From assembly GCA_963792875.1 (NCBI GenBank), contig CAWBXV010000007.1, positions 68,099-132,098 on the forward strand: DNA of 64,000 nt. Direction: 5' to 3'. Numbering within the stretch: position 1 is the first letter of the stretch; every line of letters begins with the position of its first letter. This DNA comes from JAHEGP01 sp963792875. Its GTDB lineage: Bacteria > Pseudomonadota > Gammaproteobacteria > Pseudomonadales > JAHEGP01. A model generated the notes under the pieces. That model worked only from the letters and a program-made list of their open reading frames with translations. It was not told the origin of the DNA and searched no databases. A program made the position numbers and the translations under genes. Shown here one piece after another: positions 49,491 to 58,491 of this stretch.

Positions 49491-50789
49491 CTATTCAGAC
49501 TTCGCCGCCGCAATCACCGCCGGCGGCATCTGCCGGATACACCCCGCCGTGCTGCGCGCGGCCGCCGCGACCAGCAGCTCGACCTGCTGCTCGCTGAGGT
49601 CGTACTGCAATGCTGTGAACCCCTGGCTCGCCAGCCGACATACGGCGGTGGGAAACTGGCTGGCGATGAAATTGTCCTGGGACTCTATCAGGGTCTCGAT
49701 CAAGCTGTTGGCGCTGCCGAGCGCTGCATTCCAATGGCGATCGACGGCGCTGGCAGCCCGCTGCGGCGCCGCCTCGAGCAGGGTTTGAAGACCCGGCACG
49801 GCGGCGTGCTCGTCCAGCATGAATGCCAGCACCCGCGCCGGGTCAGGCACCGCGCCCATGGCGCTGACCATCGAGTCCGAGTCCGCCAGCAGCAGCAGGA
49901 TGGGCAGGTTTGAGGCCACGCCGCCATCGACGATGCGGTGCCCGCTGAGGTCGCCGCCGAGGTATGTCCCCCACTGGGGTCGCCACAGGACGTTGCGAAA
50001 GGCCACCGGCACGCTGGAGGACATGCGCACCGCCCATACCACCGGTAGCGTCGGCGCGGTGCGATGGTTCAGTATCAGCATGGCGCCAGAGTCGACATCC
50101 GCCGCGACCATGGTAATGTCTGCACCGGTGCGCTCGTGGAACTCAGCCAGGGTCGCGTCACCCAGGTTGCGCCCTCCGCGGTCCAGGTGGTGGCGCATCC
50201 ACTCGATATAGGCGTCCCCAGCCACCAGACCACCGAATTCCAGCAGGGAGAAAGCCTCCCGGAATGATTTCAGCTTCAACAGAATCCCGAGAAACTCCAG
50301 GTTCATTTTTTCCGGAAAGTGCAGATCGTCCAGGACGCTGAAGGCGAGGCTGGACCGGATCACCTCCTCGCTGAATCCCTCAGGCACCACCAGAAATGAG
50401 CCCATGATGATGGAGCCATCGGGCATCCGCTCAGTGATCATCGCCCTGATCTCAGCCGCCGAGTAGCCGGCGGCGATATACAGCGCAAACAGCGCCCCCG
50501 CCGACGTGGCAGCGATGCGGCGATAGCGGATGCGCTGCGCCTCCAACTCGCCGATGGCGCCGGCATAGGCCAGGCCCTTGGCGCCGCCCCCCTCCAGCAC
50601 CAGGTCGAGCCCCTGCGGGTGCGGCTGGAGGGTTGATCGGGCGGAAAATTCCGGCAGGCCGCGGGGCGCTTGCGGGGGCGAGTGTGCTGCGTCAATAGCG
50701 GCGACGGGCACCGTCCTCCCGCTGGAACCGCCAAGTTCCAGCAGCGTTGCCGCCATCGCCACGAGCACCAGCGCATGCCGCACCCGCAT
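49491..50789 (-). CDS. Patatin-like phospholipase, exported
   Basis: About 432 residues from ATG at 50789, with GGAGG 8 nt upstream. Signal peptide in the first about 22 residues. The oxyanion loop is LVLEGGGAKGLAYAGAI near residue 66; the nucleophile elbow is AATSAGALFALYIAAGYS (Ser96), with Ala where the usual motif GxSxG has Gly. The Asp of the dyad is in HRIVDGGVASNLPILL. Patatins cleave acyl esters of phospholipids or neutral lipids. This copy is periplasmic or surface-exposed. The Ala in the elbow is unusual but seen in some active family members. It is convergent with the lipoprotein gene. Confidence 0.83.
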   Translation of the reverse strand: MRVRHALVLVAMAATLLELGGSSGRTVPVAAIDAAHSPPQAPRGLPEFSARSTLQPHPQGLDLVLEGGGAKGLAYAGAIGELEAQRIRYRRIAATSAGALFALYIAAGYSAAEIRAMITERMPDGSIIMGSFLVVPEGFSEEVIRSSLAFSVLDDLHFPEKMNLEFLGILLKLKSFREAFSLLEFGGLVAGDAYIEWMRHHLDRGGRNLGDATLAEFHERTGADITMVAADVDSGAMLILNHRTAPTLPVVWAVRMSSSVPVAFRNVLWRPQWGTYLGGDLSGHRIVDGGVASNLPILLLLADSDSMVSAMGAVPDPARVLAFMLDEHAAVPGLQTLLEAAPQRAASAVDRHWNAALGSANSLIETLIESQDNFIASQFPTAVCRLASQGFTALQYDLSEQQVELLVAAAARSTAGCIRQMPPAVIAAAKSE

Positions 50790-50993
50790 CACCCACACCT
50801 CCACTGCTGACACCCCTGTCGGCCATCATTCTACAGGGAAACCGCCGCAGTTGCGGCGATGGCGCGGGCCGGGCAGGACACCCATGGAGGCCGTCAGAGG
50901 CGCCCTCGCACGGCGAGGGCTGTGGGCGGGCAGCAAGCCGTTTACGGCGGGGTTCGGACCCGTGCGGCGCCTGCCCACCGCGATGAAGGGCCG

Positions 50994-51809
50994 TTACAGC
51001 GCGGCGACCGACGCTGCGATGGTCTTGTCTACCACGACCGAGAGTTCGCTGCGCAAGCCGTCGACATCCACGGCAGAGATGGCAAAGTGATAGGTATCGG
51101 GCGCCAGGCCCACGATCGTGTAAGAGGTCTGCATCGGATCATTGACCACAATGACCTGCTCCCCGCCTGACTGGTCGGCAGTGATATAGATTTCGTAAGC
51201 GGCGAGTTCCGACGGGCTGAGCAGTTCGCCGTTCTGGCGAGTCGTGGGTATAGACCAGCTGAGCACCGTTTCCTGCGCCGCCGCCTGCTGCTCCGCCGCC
51301 AGGCGGGCCGCCTCGGCCTCAGCCAGCTGCGCCGCCTCCTGCTCCGCCGCCAGGCGGGCCGCCTCGGCCTCAGCCAGCTGCGCCGCCTCCTGCTCCGCCG
51401 CCAGGCGGGCCGCCTCGGCCTCGGCCAGCCGCGCCGCCTCCTGCTCCGCCGCCAGGCGGGCCGCCTCGGCCTCGGCCAGCCGCGCCGCCTCCTGCTCCGC
51501 CGCCAGGCGGGCCGCCTCGGCCTCAGCCAGCTGCGCTGCCTCCTGCTCCGCCGCCAGGCGGGCCGCCTCGGCCTCGGCCAGCCGCGCCGCCTCCTGCTCC
51601 GCCGCCAGGCGGGCCGCCTCGGCCTCGGCCAGCTGCGCCGCCTCCTGCTCCGCCGCCAGGCGCTCGCATTCCCTGAGCTTCCAGCCGCGCTGCACGACGC
51701 TGCAATCCAGCGCGCTTCCGGTGTCTACCCCGTTGGGGCCCTTGGCCTGCGCCACCACAGAGCAGAGGGACAAGGCCATGGCGCCCGCTGCCAGAGTCAG
51801 ATATTTCAT
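50994..51809 (-). CDS. Exported coiled-coil repeat protein with a fibronectin-III-like end
   Basis: 271 residues. Signal peptide MKYLTLAAGAMALSLCSVVAQA; a short mature lead with two Cys; then seven copies of a 17-residue unit, EAAxLAEAEAARLAAEQ with x Q or R, giving a charged alanine-rich helix of about 130 residues, probably a long coiled coil. The C-terminal about 95 residues are beta-rich and look like a fibronectin type III domain (VLSWSIPTTRQNGELLSPSELAAYEIYI, then TYHFAISAVDVDGLRSELSVV). It is most likely periplasmic or surface-associated. Repeat number could vary by slippage. ATG at 51809 opens the signal peptide. Confidence 0.72.
   Translation of the reverse strand: MKYLTLAAGAMALSLCSVVAQAKGPNGVDTGSALDCSVVQRGWKLRECERLAAEQEAAQLAEAEAARLAAEQEAARLAEAEAARLAAEQEAAQLAEAEAARLAAEQEAARLAEAEAARLAAEQEAARLAEAEAARLAAEQEAAQLAEAEAARLAAEQEAAQLAEAEAARLAAEQQAAAQETVLSWSIPTTRQNGELLSPSELAAYEIYITADQSGGEQVIVVNDPMQTSYTIVGLAPDTYHFAISAVDVDGLRSELSVVVDKTIAASVAAL
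51288..51660 (-). repeat. 51-bp tandem repeat, seven copies
   Basis: Seven near-identical 51-bp units start every 51 bp from 51288, followed by a partial unit. Copies differ only at a few positions, mainly the Gln/Arg codon, so they arose by recent duplication. The unit is a multiple of three, so gain or loss of a unit keeps the frame. All lie inside the coiled-coil gene. Confidence 0.92.
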
Positions 51810-52017
51810 GGGGAGTCTTCCTGCTGCTGTCCGATACTACTGGCAGTCTAGGAAAGATTCCCTGGCGATACACTCCGACCACGGGCGGGCCTGCAGACTT
51901 TGTTCAATTCATGAGCCAGGTCACGAGCGGCCTGTGGCGCAGGTGCCCGAGCGGCGCACCGACGCCCGCACTCGAGCCGCGATGTCCGCAGCGCTGGCCT
52001 CGCAGCCGCCGGGCCCT

Positions 52018-54825
52018 TCAGGGCCGGGAGCACTCCTCCACCAGATAGGCGACGTGGCGGTAGGAGATACCGCTGTGGTGGGTCAGGCCCAGCTCGCACA
52101 TGCGGTTGGCATAGTAACCCTCGCTGAGCCCCTCGGGCAGCAGTTGCCTGATGTTCCGCAGGGCGCTGGCGTTCATCTCCGGCTTGAACAGCCCCTTCTC
52201 TCCGGCAAAGGCACAGCATTCGATGCCCTGGGGCCGCACCACATCCTCGGCACAGGCCTGGGCGATATTCTGCAGCTTGCCTTCCAGATTGAGCGTGCGG
52301 GCACTGCAGCCCACGTGCAGGGCGACCTGCCTCTTGCGGGAAAGCGTCAGCTTCGGCAGGCACTGATCGTGGATGAAATCGACCGCATCGACGATGTCGA
52401 TATCGGTCACACCGTCCAGCGTTCGCTTGGTGCACGACAGCGCATCGACGATCACCGGGTATCTCCCTCCCTCGCTCAAGCGCAACACAACCTCCAGCAG
52501 CTGATCGCGCTTGCCATCGGCGTTCCTGAAGTCACCCTTGGATTCCCACATCTGACCACAGCAGAGGTCGCGGGCGCGATCGGGCAGGATCAGCTCGAAG
52601 CCGGCCCGCTCGATCAGCGCTACCAGCACCTCCGGCACCGTGCGCTGGTCAGGGTCGCGCGGGGTCGGTCCAAACGTGCGCGTGCCGCAGGAGGCAAAAT
52701 AGACCACCTTGGGGCGCCCGGACGCCACGATGTGCTGTCTGGGCAGCTTGCCGCCCCGGGGGAAATCCGGATTCCAGTACGGCACCTGCCTGGTGATCGC
52801 GCGCCCGGCTTTCATCAGCGCGCCGGTGGCGCCATCGCCCGCGACCTTGTGAAAGGTATGCAAGGCATCGAAGGCGAGATTCATGGTCTGATTGACCCTG
52901 CCGTAATGCTTCGCCTGAAAATCCAGCGCGCGCTGCTCGCCGGGGGTGATATCCGCGGTGCGCAGTTTGCGGGTCAGCTTGCCCATGGCCGCGTCCACGG
53001 GACAGGCGATGGTACACATGAGACAGGCGGCACAGGTGTCGACCACGTCGTAGCGCGAATCCGCGCGCAGTGCCTCCGACTCGGCGCGGCTGCCGGCCTC
53101 CTCGAGGCGCGCAATCTCTCTGAGCGTGGTAATGCGCTGCCGCGGCGTCACATTCAGCGCCTTGGTGGGGCAGGTCGATTCGCAGAAGCCGCATTCGATG
53201 CAGTTGTCGATGTAATCGTCCACGGCCGGACTGATCTTCATCTGCTTGATGTGCACTTCCAGATCATCGTTGAGCAGCACACCGGGATTGAGCAGACCCT
53301 GGGGGTCGAAGATCTGCTTGATATCCTTCATCAGCCTGTAGGCCTCGGCGCCCCACTCGCGCTCGACAAAGGGGGCGACGGCGCGGCCGGTGCCATGCTC
53401 TGCCTTCATGGACCCATCGTACGTGTCGATGACCATGGTGGCGACGTCCTGCATGAAGCCATCGAACTTCCGCACATCCGCCTCGGTGGCAAACTTCGGC
53501 GTGATGATGAAATGAAAATTGCCCGCCAGCGCGTGGCCGAAGATCACGCCCTCGTAATAGCCGTGCTTCTGAAAAAGCTGCTGGAGATCGGCAACCGCGG
53601 CTGCCAGATATTGCACGTCGAAAGCGACGTCCTCGATGATGACCGAGGTCCCCTTGGGTCGCTCACCCCCGACGATCGGAAACAAGCCTGAGCGCATGGC
53701 CCAGTATTCGCTGAACACGGCCGGGTCCGAGGTGAACTCTATGGGCCGCTCGGTCTCGAGGTGACTGAGCTTGGCGATGACATCCTGTGTGTAGGCAGCC
53801 AGCGTCGCCTCGTCGCTGGCCCGGCTCTCGATCAACAGGATCGCCGCCCCCTCGGGCAGATCGGCGAGCCATCCGGGCATGCCCTTGCGCCCCGTCACCG
53901 CCCGGATGGAAGCCCAGTCGAGCAGTTCCGCCGCCGCCACGGCGTCGCCGATGATGGGCGGGATGGCCTTGGCCGCGTCATCCATGCTGAAGAACACCGC
54001 CAGCGCCGAAGCCTTGAAGCGCGCCTCCACCACCGTTTGATATGTCACCTCCTCGACAAAGGCGAGGGTGCCCTCGGAGCCGACGATGAGGTGATTGATC
54101 AGGTCAAAGGGGTCGGTGAAATCCACCAGCGCGTTGAGGCTGTAGCCGGTGGTGTTCTTGATCGAAAATTTCTTGCGGATGCGCGCCGCCAGGGCCTCAT
54201 TGCTCTGGGTGCGCTGCGCCAGTGCCTGCAGCGCGTCCAACAGGGCGCCGTGACCGCTGGCGAAGGCGGCCCGGGAGGCCTCGCTGGCGGTGTCCAGATG
54301 CGTGCCGTCGGCAAACAGCAGCTTGGCCGAATGGATGGTGTTGTAGCTGTTCTGTGCAGTGCCGCAGCACATGCCCGAGGCGTTGTTGGCCACGATGCCG
54401 CCGATCTTGGCGCTGGTCAGCGTCGCCGGATCGGGGCCGATCTTCTTGTCGAGGGGCTTGAGCACGCTGTTGGCCTGCGCGCCGATGACGGCAACGCCCA
54501 GCGTCACCAGCCCGTGGTCATCGCTGACACGAATGGTGTCGAAGCCGTCGTAGCCGAGTTTCAGCAGTATGCCCGGACCGACCGCCTGCCCCGACAGGCT
54601 GGTGCCTGCGGCGCGGAACGTGACCGGCGCGCCATGACGGCGCGCTATCGCCAGCGTCTGTTTGACCTGTTCCAGCGTGTTGGCCTCGACCACCACCTCC
54701 GGCACGATGCGAAAGTAACTGGCGTCGGTCGAGTGGGCGAAGCGACGGTGGTAGCTGTCCTGGACGCGATCGGCCCCCAGCGATTGCTGCAGCTCACGGA
54801 TGACGGACGGATAATCGGGAGACAT
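52018..54825 (-). CDS. FAD/Fe-S D-lactate dehydrogenase (Dld-II type)
   Basis: About 935 residues from ATG at 54825. The FAD-binding PCMH part (about 25-230) has PVTFRAAGTSLSGQAVGPGILL and KIGGIVANNASGMCCGT; the FAD-linked oxidase C-domain follows to about 520, with KAEHGTGRAVAPFVEREWG. Two 4Fe-4S sites come next: CIECGFCESTCP (about 540) and CAACLMCTIACP (about 595). Then two CCG domains: SCGTRTFG, CCGQMWESKG, HVGCSARTLN and CCAFAGEKG. This fused form oxidises D-lactate or a similar 2-hydroxyacid to the keto acid and passes electrons to quinone. A lactate permease gene lies 162 nt upstream on the same strand. Confidence 0.9.
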   Translation of the reverse strand: MSPDYPSVIRELQQSLGADRVQDSYHRRFAHSTDASYFRIVPEVVVEANTLEQVKQTLAIARRHGAPVTFRAAGTSLSGQAVGPGILLKLGYDGFDTIRVSDDHGLVTLGVAVIGAQANSVLKPLDKKIGPDPATLTSAKIGGIVANNASGMCCGTAQNSYNTIHSAKLLFADGTHLDTASEASRAAFASGHGALLDALQALAQRTQSNEALAARIRKKFSIKNTTGYSLNALVDFTDPFDLINHLIVGSEGTLAFVEEVTYQTVVEARFKASALAVFFSMDDAAKAIPPIIGDAVAAAELLDWASIRAVTGRKGMPGWLADLPEGAAILLIESRASDEATLAAYTQDVIAKLSHLETERPIEFTSDPAVFSEYWAMRSGLFPIVGGERPKGTSVIIEDVAFDVQYLAAAVADLQQLFQKHGYYEGVIFGHALAGNFHFIITPKFATEADVRKFDGFMQDVATMVIDTYDGSMKAEHGTGRAVAPFVEREWGAEAYRLMKDIKQIFDPQGLLNPGVLLNDDLEVHIKQMKISPAVDDYIDNCIECGFCESTCPTKALNVTPRQRITTLREIARLEEAGSRAESEALRADSRYDVVDTCAACLMCTIACPVDAAMGKLTRKLRTADITPGEQRALDFQAKHYGRVNQTMNLAFDALHTFHKVAGDGATGALMKAGRAITRQVPYWNPDFPRGGKLPRQHIVASGRPKVVYFASCGTRTFGPTPRDPDQRTVPEVLVALIERAGFELILPDRARDLCCGQMWESKGDFRNADGKRDQLLEVVLRLSEGGRYPVIVDALSCTKRTLDGVTDIDIVDAVDFIHDQCLPKLTLSRKRQVALHVGCSARTLNLEGKLQNIAQACAEDVVRPQGIECCAFAGEKGLFKPEMNASALRNIRQLLPEGLSEGYYANRMCELGLTHHSGISYRHVAYLVEECSRP

Positions 54826-54987
54826 AGCGCTCTTACTCCATGCAGGCATTGCCTTGACGATGCATACGAGGCGGCAGGATTACCCCCCCGCCATACCGCG
54901 GGTCACACGGGCAGCTGCAGCACCTGCCCTCGGTTACCGTCCCCCCGCAGGTCGGGGCAGCGGCGCAGCGACCAAGGTGCAGTTGTG

Positions 54988-56655
54988 CTAGATGCGGCTC
55001 CACACCAGAGCAAGGGTTCCGGCCAGCAGGCAGTAGGCCAGCGCAATCGGCAGCGTCTTGCGGATGATCTCGGACTCCCGCCCGGCCATGCCCACCACCG
55101 TGGCCGCCGCCACCACGTTCATCACGCACATCATATTGCCGGCATTGGCGCCGATCACCTGCAAGCCCAGGCCCAGCTCCGGCTTGAGGCCGACCTGCTC
55201 GGCCGCAGTAAACTGCAGATTGGAGAACATCATATTCGAGAAGGTAGCGGACCCCGAGATAAACGCGCCGAAAGACCCTACGATCGGCGCCACCCAGGTC
55301 CAAACCGCGCCCAGCGTGCTCGCCATCAAGTTGGCCAATTCCTCCGGCATGGAGAGCAGGCCGGCGCCGTTGGTCTTCGAGTTCAGAAACAGCCTCACCA
55401 TGGGTACGGAGGCACCCATCGAGATAATGGTCGGGACGATCGACCGGCATGACGCGCCGAAAGCGTGGCCAAAGGCCTTGAGCTGCATCCTGTGCATCAC
55501 CAGTGCTATCACGCAGACCAGGATGAAAAAGCTGCCGGGCAGGTACAGCGGTGTCATCTTGCTGACCAGGCCGGTGCCGAGGATATCGCCGGTGCTGATC
55601 ACATAACTGGTCAACCACGCCTTCAGCGGCGGCACCACCCTTGACGCCACCAGCAGGCCCGCGAGCAGCAGATACGGCATCCAGGCCGCCACCGGAGACA
55701 TCGGCGCGCCGGCGACGACCTGCGCGGGGTCTGCCGCATCACGGTCACCATCGTCGTCGCCGCGGTCAAAATCATCCCAGGTCTCCCTGGGCAGCAGGAA
55801 GCGCCGCTTGGTGGCGGGAACGACAATAGCCAGGCCCACCAGCGATCCGATTACCGCAGGAAACTCAGGCCCGGCAAAGAAGTTGATCAGCCAGGCGGGC
55901 ACCGTGAAGGCCAGACCGGTAAAAATGGCGTAGCGCCAGAGCGACAGGCCCTCTTTAAAGGAGCGGTTGCGACCGAAAAAGCCGGTGAGCACCGTCACCA
56001 TCACCAGCGGCACGAGCGACCCGGTAACCAGGTCGATGGTGATCGCGTGGGTGGCTATCGCCTGCAGGAAATCCGGGGTCGTCAGCCCCTGCTCAGCCAG
56101 GTACTGGGCCGCCACCGACTCGCCACCGGCCTTGAGGCCCTGATCCACCCCGAACAGCACGGGCAGACCAATGGCGCCGAAGGATACCGGCGTGGAATCA
56201 GCGATCAGGGCGACCACGGCAGCGGCGATGGGCGGCACGCCCAGCAGCAGCAACAGCGGCGCGGCAATGGCCGCCGGCGTACCGAAGCCGGCAGAACCCT
56301 CGATAAAGGCGCCGAACAGCCAGCAGATGATGATCACCTGCACGCGCTTGTCGGGGCTGATATTGATGAACCCCGCGCGGATGGTGTCCATCGCGCCGGA
56401 GTTCTTCATGGTGTTCAGCAGGAACAGGGCGCCAAAGATGATGAACAGCGGCGTCAATGCGGCAAACAGGCCTTCGAGGACCGACGCGGAGACGATATCG
56501 GCCGGCACTTTCCAGACAAAAGCCGCCGCCACGATGGTGAACAGCAGCGAAATCGGCATGGCCCTGGAAGCTGGCAACCGCAGCCACACCAGCAGCACCA
56601 GTACGCCCAGGACCGGCGTGAGGCTGGCGATGAGCTGCGCTATTGTGATTGACAT
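54988..56655 (-). CDS. L-lactate permease (LctP/LldP family)
   Basis: 555 residues from ATG at 56655, with AGGTGGGG upstream. About 13 membrane helices; family marks are FGAFIEGSAGFGTPAAIAAPLLLLLG, ADSTPVSFGAIGLPVLFGVD, and GAFISGSATFSNMMFSNLQF near the end. LctP proteins import lactate or glycolate with protons. It is upstream of the D-lactate dehydrogenase in the same direction, making a short lactate-use unit; no LldR/GntR-type regulator is in sight. Substrate could also be glycolate. Confidence 0.91.
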   Translation of the reverse strand: MSITIAQLIASLTPVLGVLVLLVWLRLPASRAMPISLLFTIVAAAFVWKVPADIVSASVLEGLFAALTPLFIIFGALFLLNTMKNSGAMDTIRAGFINISPDKRVQVIIICWLFGAFIEGSAGFGTPAAIAAPLLLLLGVPPIAAAVVALIADSTPVSFGAIGLPVLFGVDQGLKAGGESVAAQYLAEQGLTTPDFLQAIATHAITIDLVTGSLVPLVMVTVLTGFFGRNRSFKEGLSLWRYAIFTGLAFTVPAWLINFFAGPEFPAVIGSLVGLAIVVPATKRRFLLPRETWDDFDRGDDDGDRDAADPAQVVAGAPMSPVAAWMPYLLLAGLLVASRVVPPLKAWLTSYVISTGDILGTGLVSKMTPLYLPGSFFILVCVIALVMHRMQLKAFGHAFGASCRSIVPTIISMGASVPMVRLFLNSKTNGAGLLSMPEELANLMASTLGAVWTWVAPIVGSFGAFISGSATFSNMMFSNLQFTAAEQVGLKPELGLGLQVIGANAGNMMCVMNVVAAATVVGMAGRESEIIRKTLPIALAYCLLAGTLALVWSRI

Positions 56656-57036
56656 GATTGCCCCACCTCGCGCCCTGAACGGGCCCGCCAGATTAACGTT
56701 GCCACCGACCCAACCCCGCCGGGGCATCAGTGTCAGGCCGCCAAAGTATCGCCTGACAAGTCGCGTGGCGAGTCCCCCGGCGCCAACCACCCGGCAGACG
56801 TGCTGCCATCGAGCGCCAACGCCCACCCGTTGCCGGCCTCGAGCACCGCTCGTTCAAACTCACCAGCAGCGAATTTTGCGCACGCACCAAGCCATCGCTC
56901 TGTTGCGTCTCACACTCAACGTGCCATAACGCTGGCAGTTAGGCAAGCGGTTTGTCGTGGCCCCGCCACTCTCCCTGTTGCCGGGGCCTCTGCTACACTG
57001 TGACTTTGCAATCAGCGTTGCTGCAGGGGCTGTCAG
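56656..57036. other. Divergent spacer between the lactate permease and the pbpG remnant
   Basis: 381 bp. An extended -10 (TGCTACACT, hexamer 56994-56999) points toward the pbpG remnant; the -35 region is poor. Nothing else convincing. Confidence 0.35.
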
Positions 57037-57456
57037 GTGCGCGGTCATCACCGTTGCGGCCATGGCGCCGACCACGCTGCAGTCGGGGCGCCATGCTGGG
57101 CGACGCAGGACCGGGATGGCCACCACACCGCCCTTCACGGCGATCCCAAGTTGCGATCGGCGTCCGCGCTGATCCTCGATTCCCATGGCAACGTCATTTA
57201 CGCCAAGGACAGCGACACCGTGCGCTCCATCGCGTCCATCACCAAGCTCATGACCGCCATGGTGGTGCTGGACGCCGGACTCGATCTGAAGGAGAAACTC
57301 ACCATCACCAAGGCTGACCGGGACATGGTCCAGCTGACGGGTTCGAGACTGGAGTATGGCGCCACGCTGACGCGGGGCGAGATGCTGCAACTGGCGCTGA
57401 TGTCCTCCGAGAACCGTGCCGCCCACACCCTCGGGGTAGGGTATAGGACGGATTAA
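57037..57456 (+). pseudogene. pbpG: D-alanyl-D-alanine endopeptidase (PBP7) remnant, truncated
   Basis: The frame carries the start of a peptidase S11 domain: LRSASALILDSHGNVIYAKDSD, then SIASITKLMTAMVVLDAG with the SxxK nucleophile, and LMSSENRAAHTLG with the SxN motif. Right after that Gly the sequence leaves the family and stops after VGYRTD, so the last about 60% of the enzyme, including the KTG motif, is missing. The N-terminus is also odd: no clear signal peptide in this frame. The break coincides with the edge of an IS91-like remnant. PBP7-type enzymes cut peptidoglycan cross-links in the periplasm; this copy cannot be active. Confidence 0.8.
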
Positions 57457-58482
57457 ATACATCTTCGCCGCAATCAAAATCTACTGAACCGCCGTCGCTG
57501 GCCCCCTTCCCCACCAATTCCAGCCCAACTCGCCGCCAAATCACCCTCGACGCACCAGTTTTCAACCTCTTTCAGCCCAATTTTCGGACTCAACCCAATA
57601 GTCAGCCCGCCGCTTCCTCAAAGGGCGCAGCAAAGCAGATGATCAACGTGTCATGGCGTCAGTCGAAAGGCGGGGGCGCCTAGCCGTGCCTGTGGCGGCC
57701 CACGGCCCTCCGGGACCAGGGCCAAATCGGCAGAGGGCGCTTTACTCTTCAAATGCGCCAGAATCCTCTCGATGACAGCAGGATCTTCAATGCAGGCAAT
57801 GATCTTGACCTGACCGGCGCACCGCTCGCAGGTCTCGATGGGGCCGCCTCCGGATCGATATTAAACACCCTTGTGAGTCTCTGCATCCAGGTCATCGCCA
57901 CGTGGCGCTCGGCGGGCGTCTTGTCCAGCCAGTTTTCCCCGGCGGGCTGACGCCGCTTGCGTCCGCTGCCCCGCTTGGCCGGTGTTACACGCACACGAAG
58001 CTTGCTGTTGGGATGGTGCGGCAATCCGACGAAAACCCCATGAAAACGAGTACGATTTGTGCGTGGCTTTGGCACCAGGGCCGCCTAGGCTGGTACCGTA
58101 TGCTGCCGCTCAAGGTCAGCGCCAAACGCTTCTCTGACATCGCCGGGCGCGTAGACGTAGCGACAAAGCGGAACGCCGCCCGGCCGATCGAGTTTGTCGC
58201 GCTGGTGCGCCTCGGTCGATACCCCGGCATGTAACGAAAAGCCCGCCTCCTTCGCTACTCGGTCTGAGCCCCCCGAGCTGTCCTCATCGGGCGGCAGTGT
58301 CTGAAGCGTGAATAATTTCCTGCCCTACTGAGGCCCCACGGCAATGCGGTAGGTGATCGAATGCCCCTGCAGCTGAGCCATTGCATCATCGTCATCCGGT
58401 TCCAGCGCCAGGTAGCTGTTCTCGGCATCACGCTCGAGGAACCCTCTGATCTCGAGGAATCGCGCATTAGGCCTCCGTGCAA
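57435..58482 (-). mobile_element. Decayed IS91-family insertion element
   Basis: The minus strand holds IS91 transposase text broken over several frames. In order: RFLEIRGFLERDAENSYLA, then AMAQLQGHSITYRIAVGPQ, a TAG, GRKLFTLQTLPPDED, GFSLHAGVSTEAHQRDKL, a shift, RPAMSEKRLALTLSGSIRYQ, an internal deletion, AALVPKPRTNRTRFHGVF, TPAERHVAMTWMQRLTRVFNID, another shift, IETCERCAGQVKIIACIED, and a stop at 57651-57653. At least one stop, two or more frameshifts and one deletion make it dead. The about 216 nt between the stop and pbpG are taken as the element's terminal non-coding end; the exact ends are inferred. Confidence 0.82.
57651..58480 (-). pseudogene. IS91-family transposase pseudogene
   Basis: The coding part of the element above. 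Only the middle and C-terminal thirds of a rolling-circle (HUH-type) transposase remain; the N-terminal zinc-finger region and start are absent, so the piece begins abruptly next to the lipase stop. Enough is conserved (GFSLHAGV, RLALTLSGSIRYQ, VPKPR, FHGVF, TPAKRG, TWMQRLTRVFNID, ETCERC) to name the family with confidence. Confidence 0.82.
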
Positions 58483-58491
58483 GGTACGGGT

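Noticed and set aside
51288..51660. Regular repeats as a CRISPR array
   Set aside because: Units are contiguous with no spacers and code for a 17-residue protein repeat.
51244..53691. 815-codon frame opposite the repeat protein and lactate dehydrogenase
   Set aside because: Its Ser/Ala/Cys-rich start is just the 51-bp repeat read backwards; the remainder is antisense to a clear enzyme.
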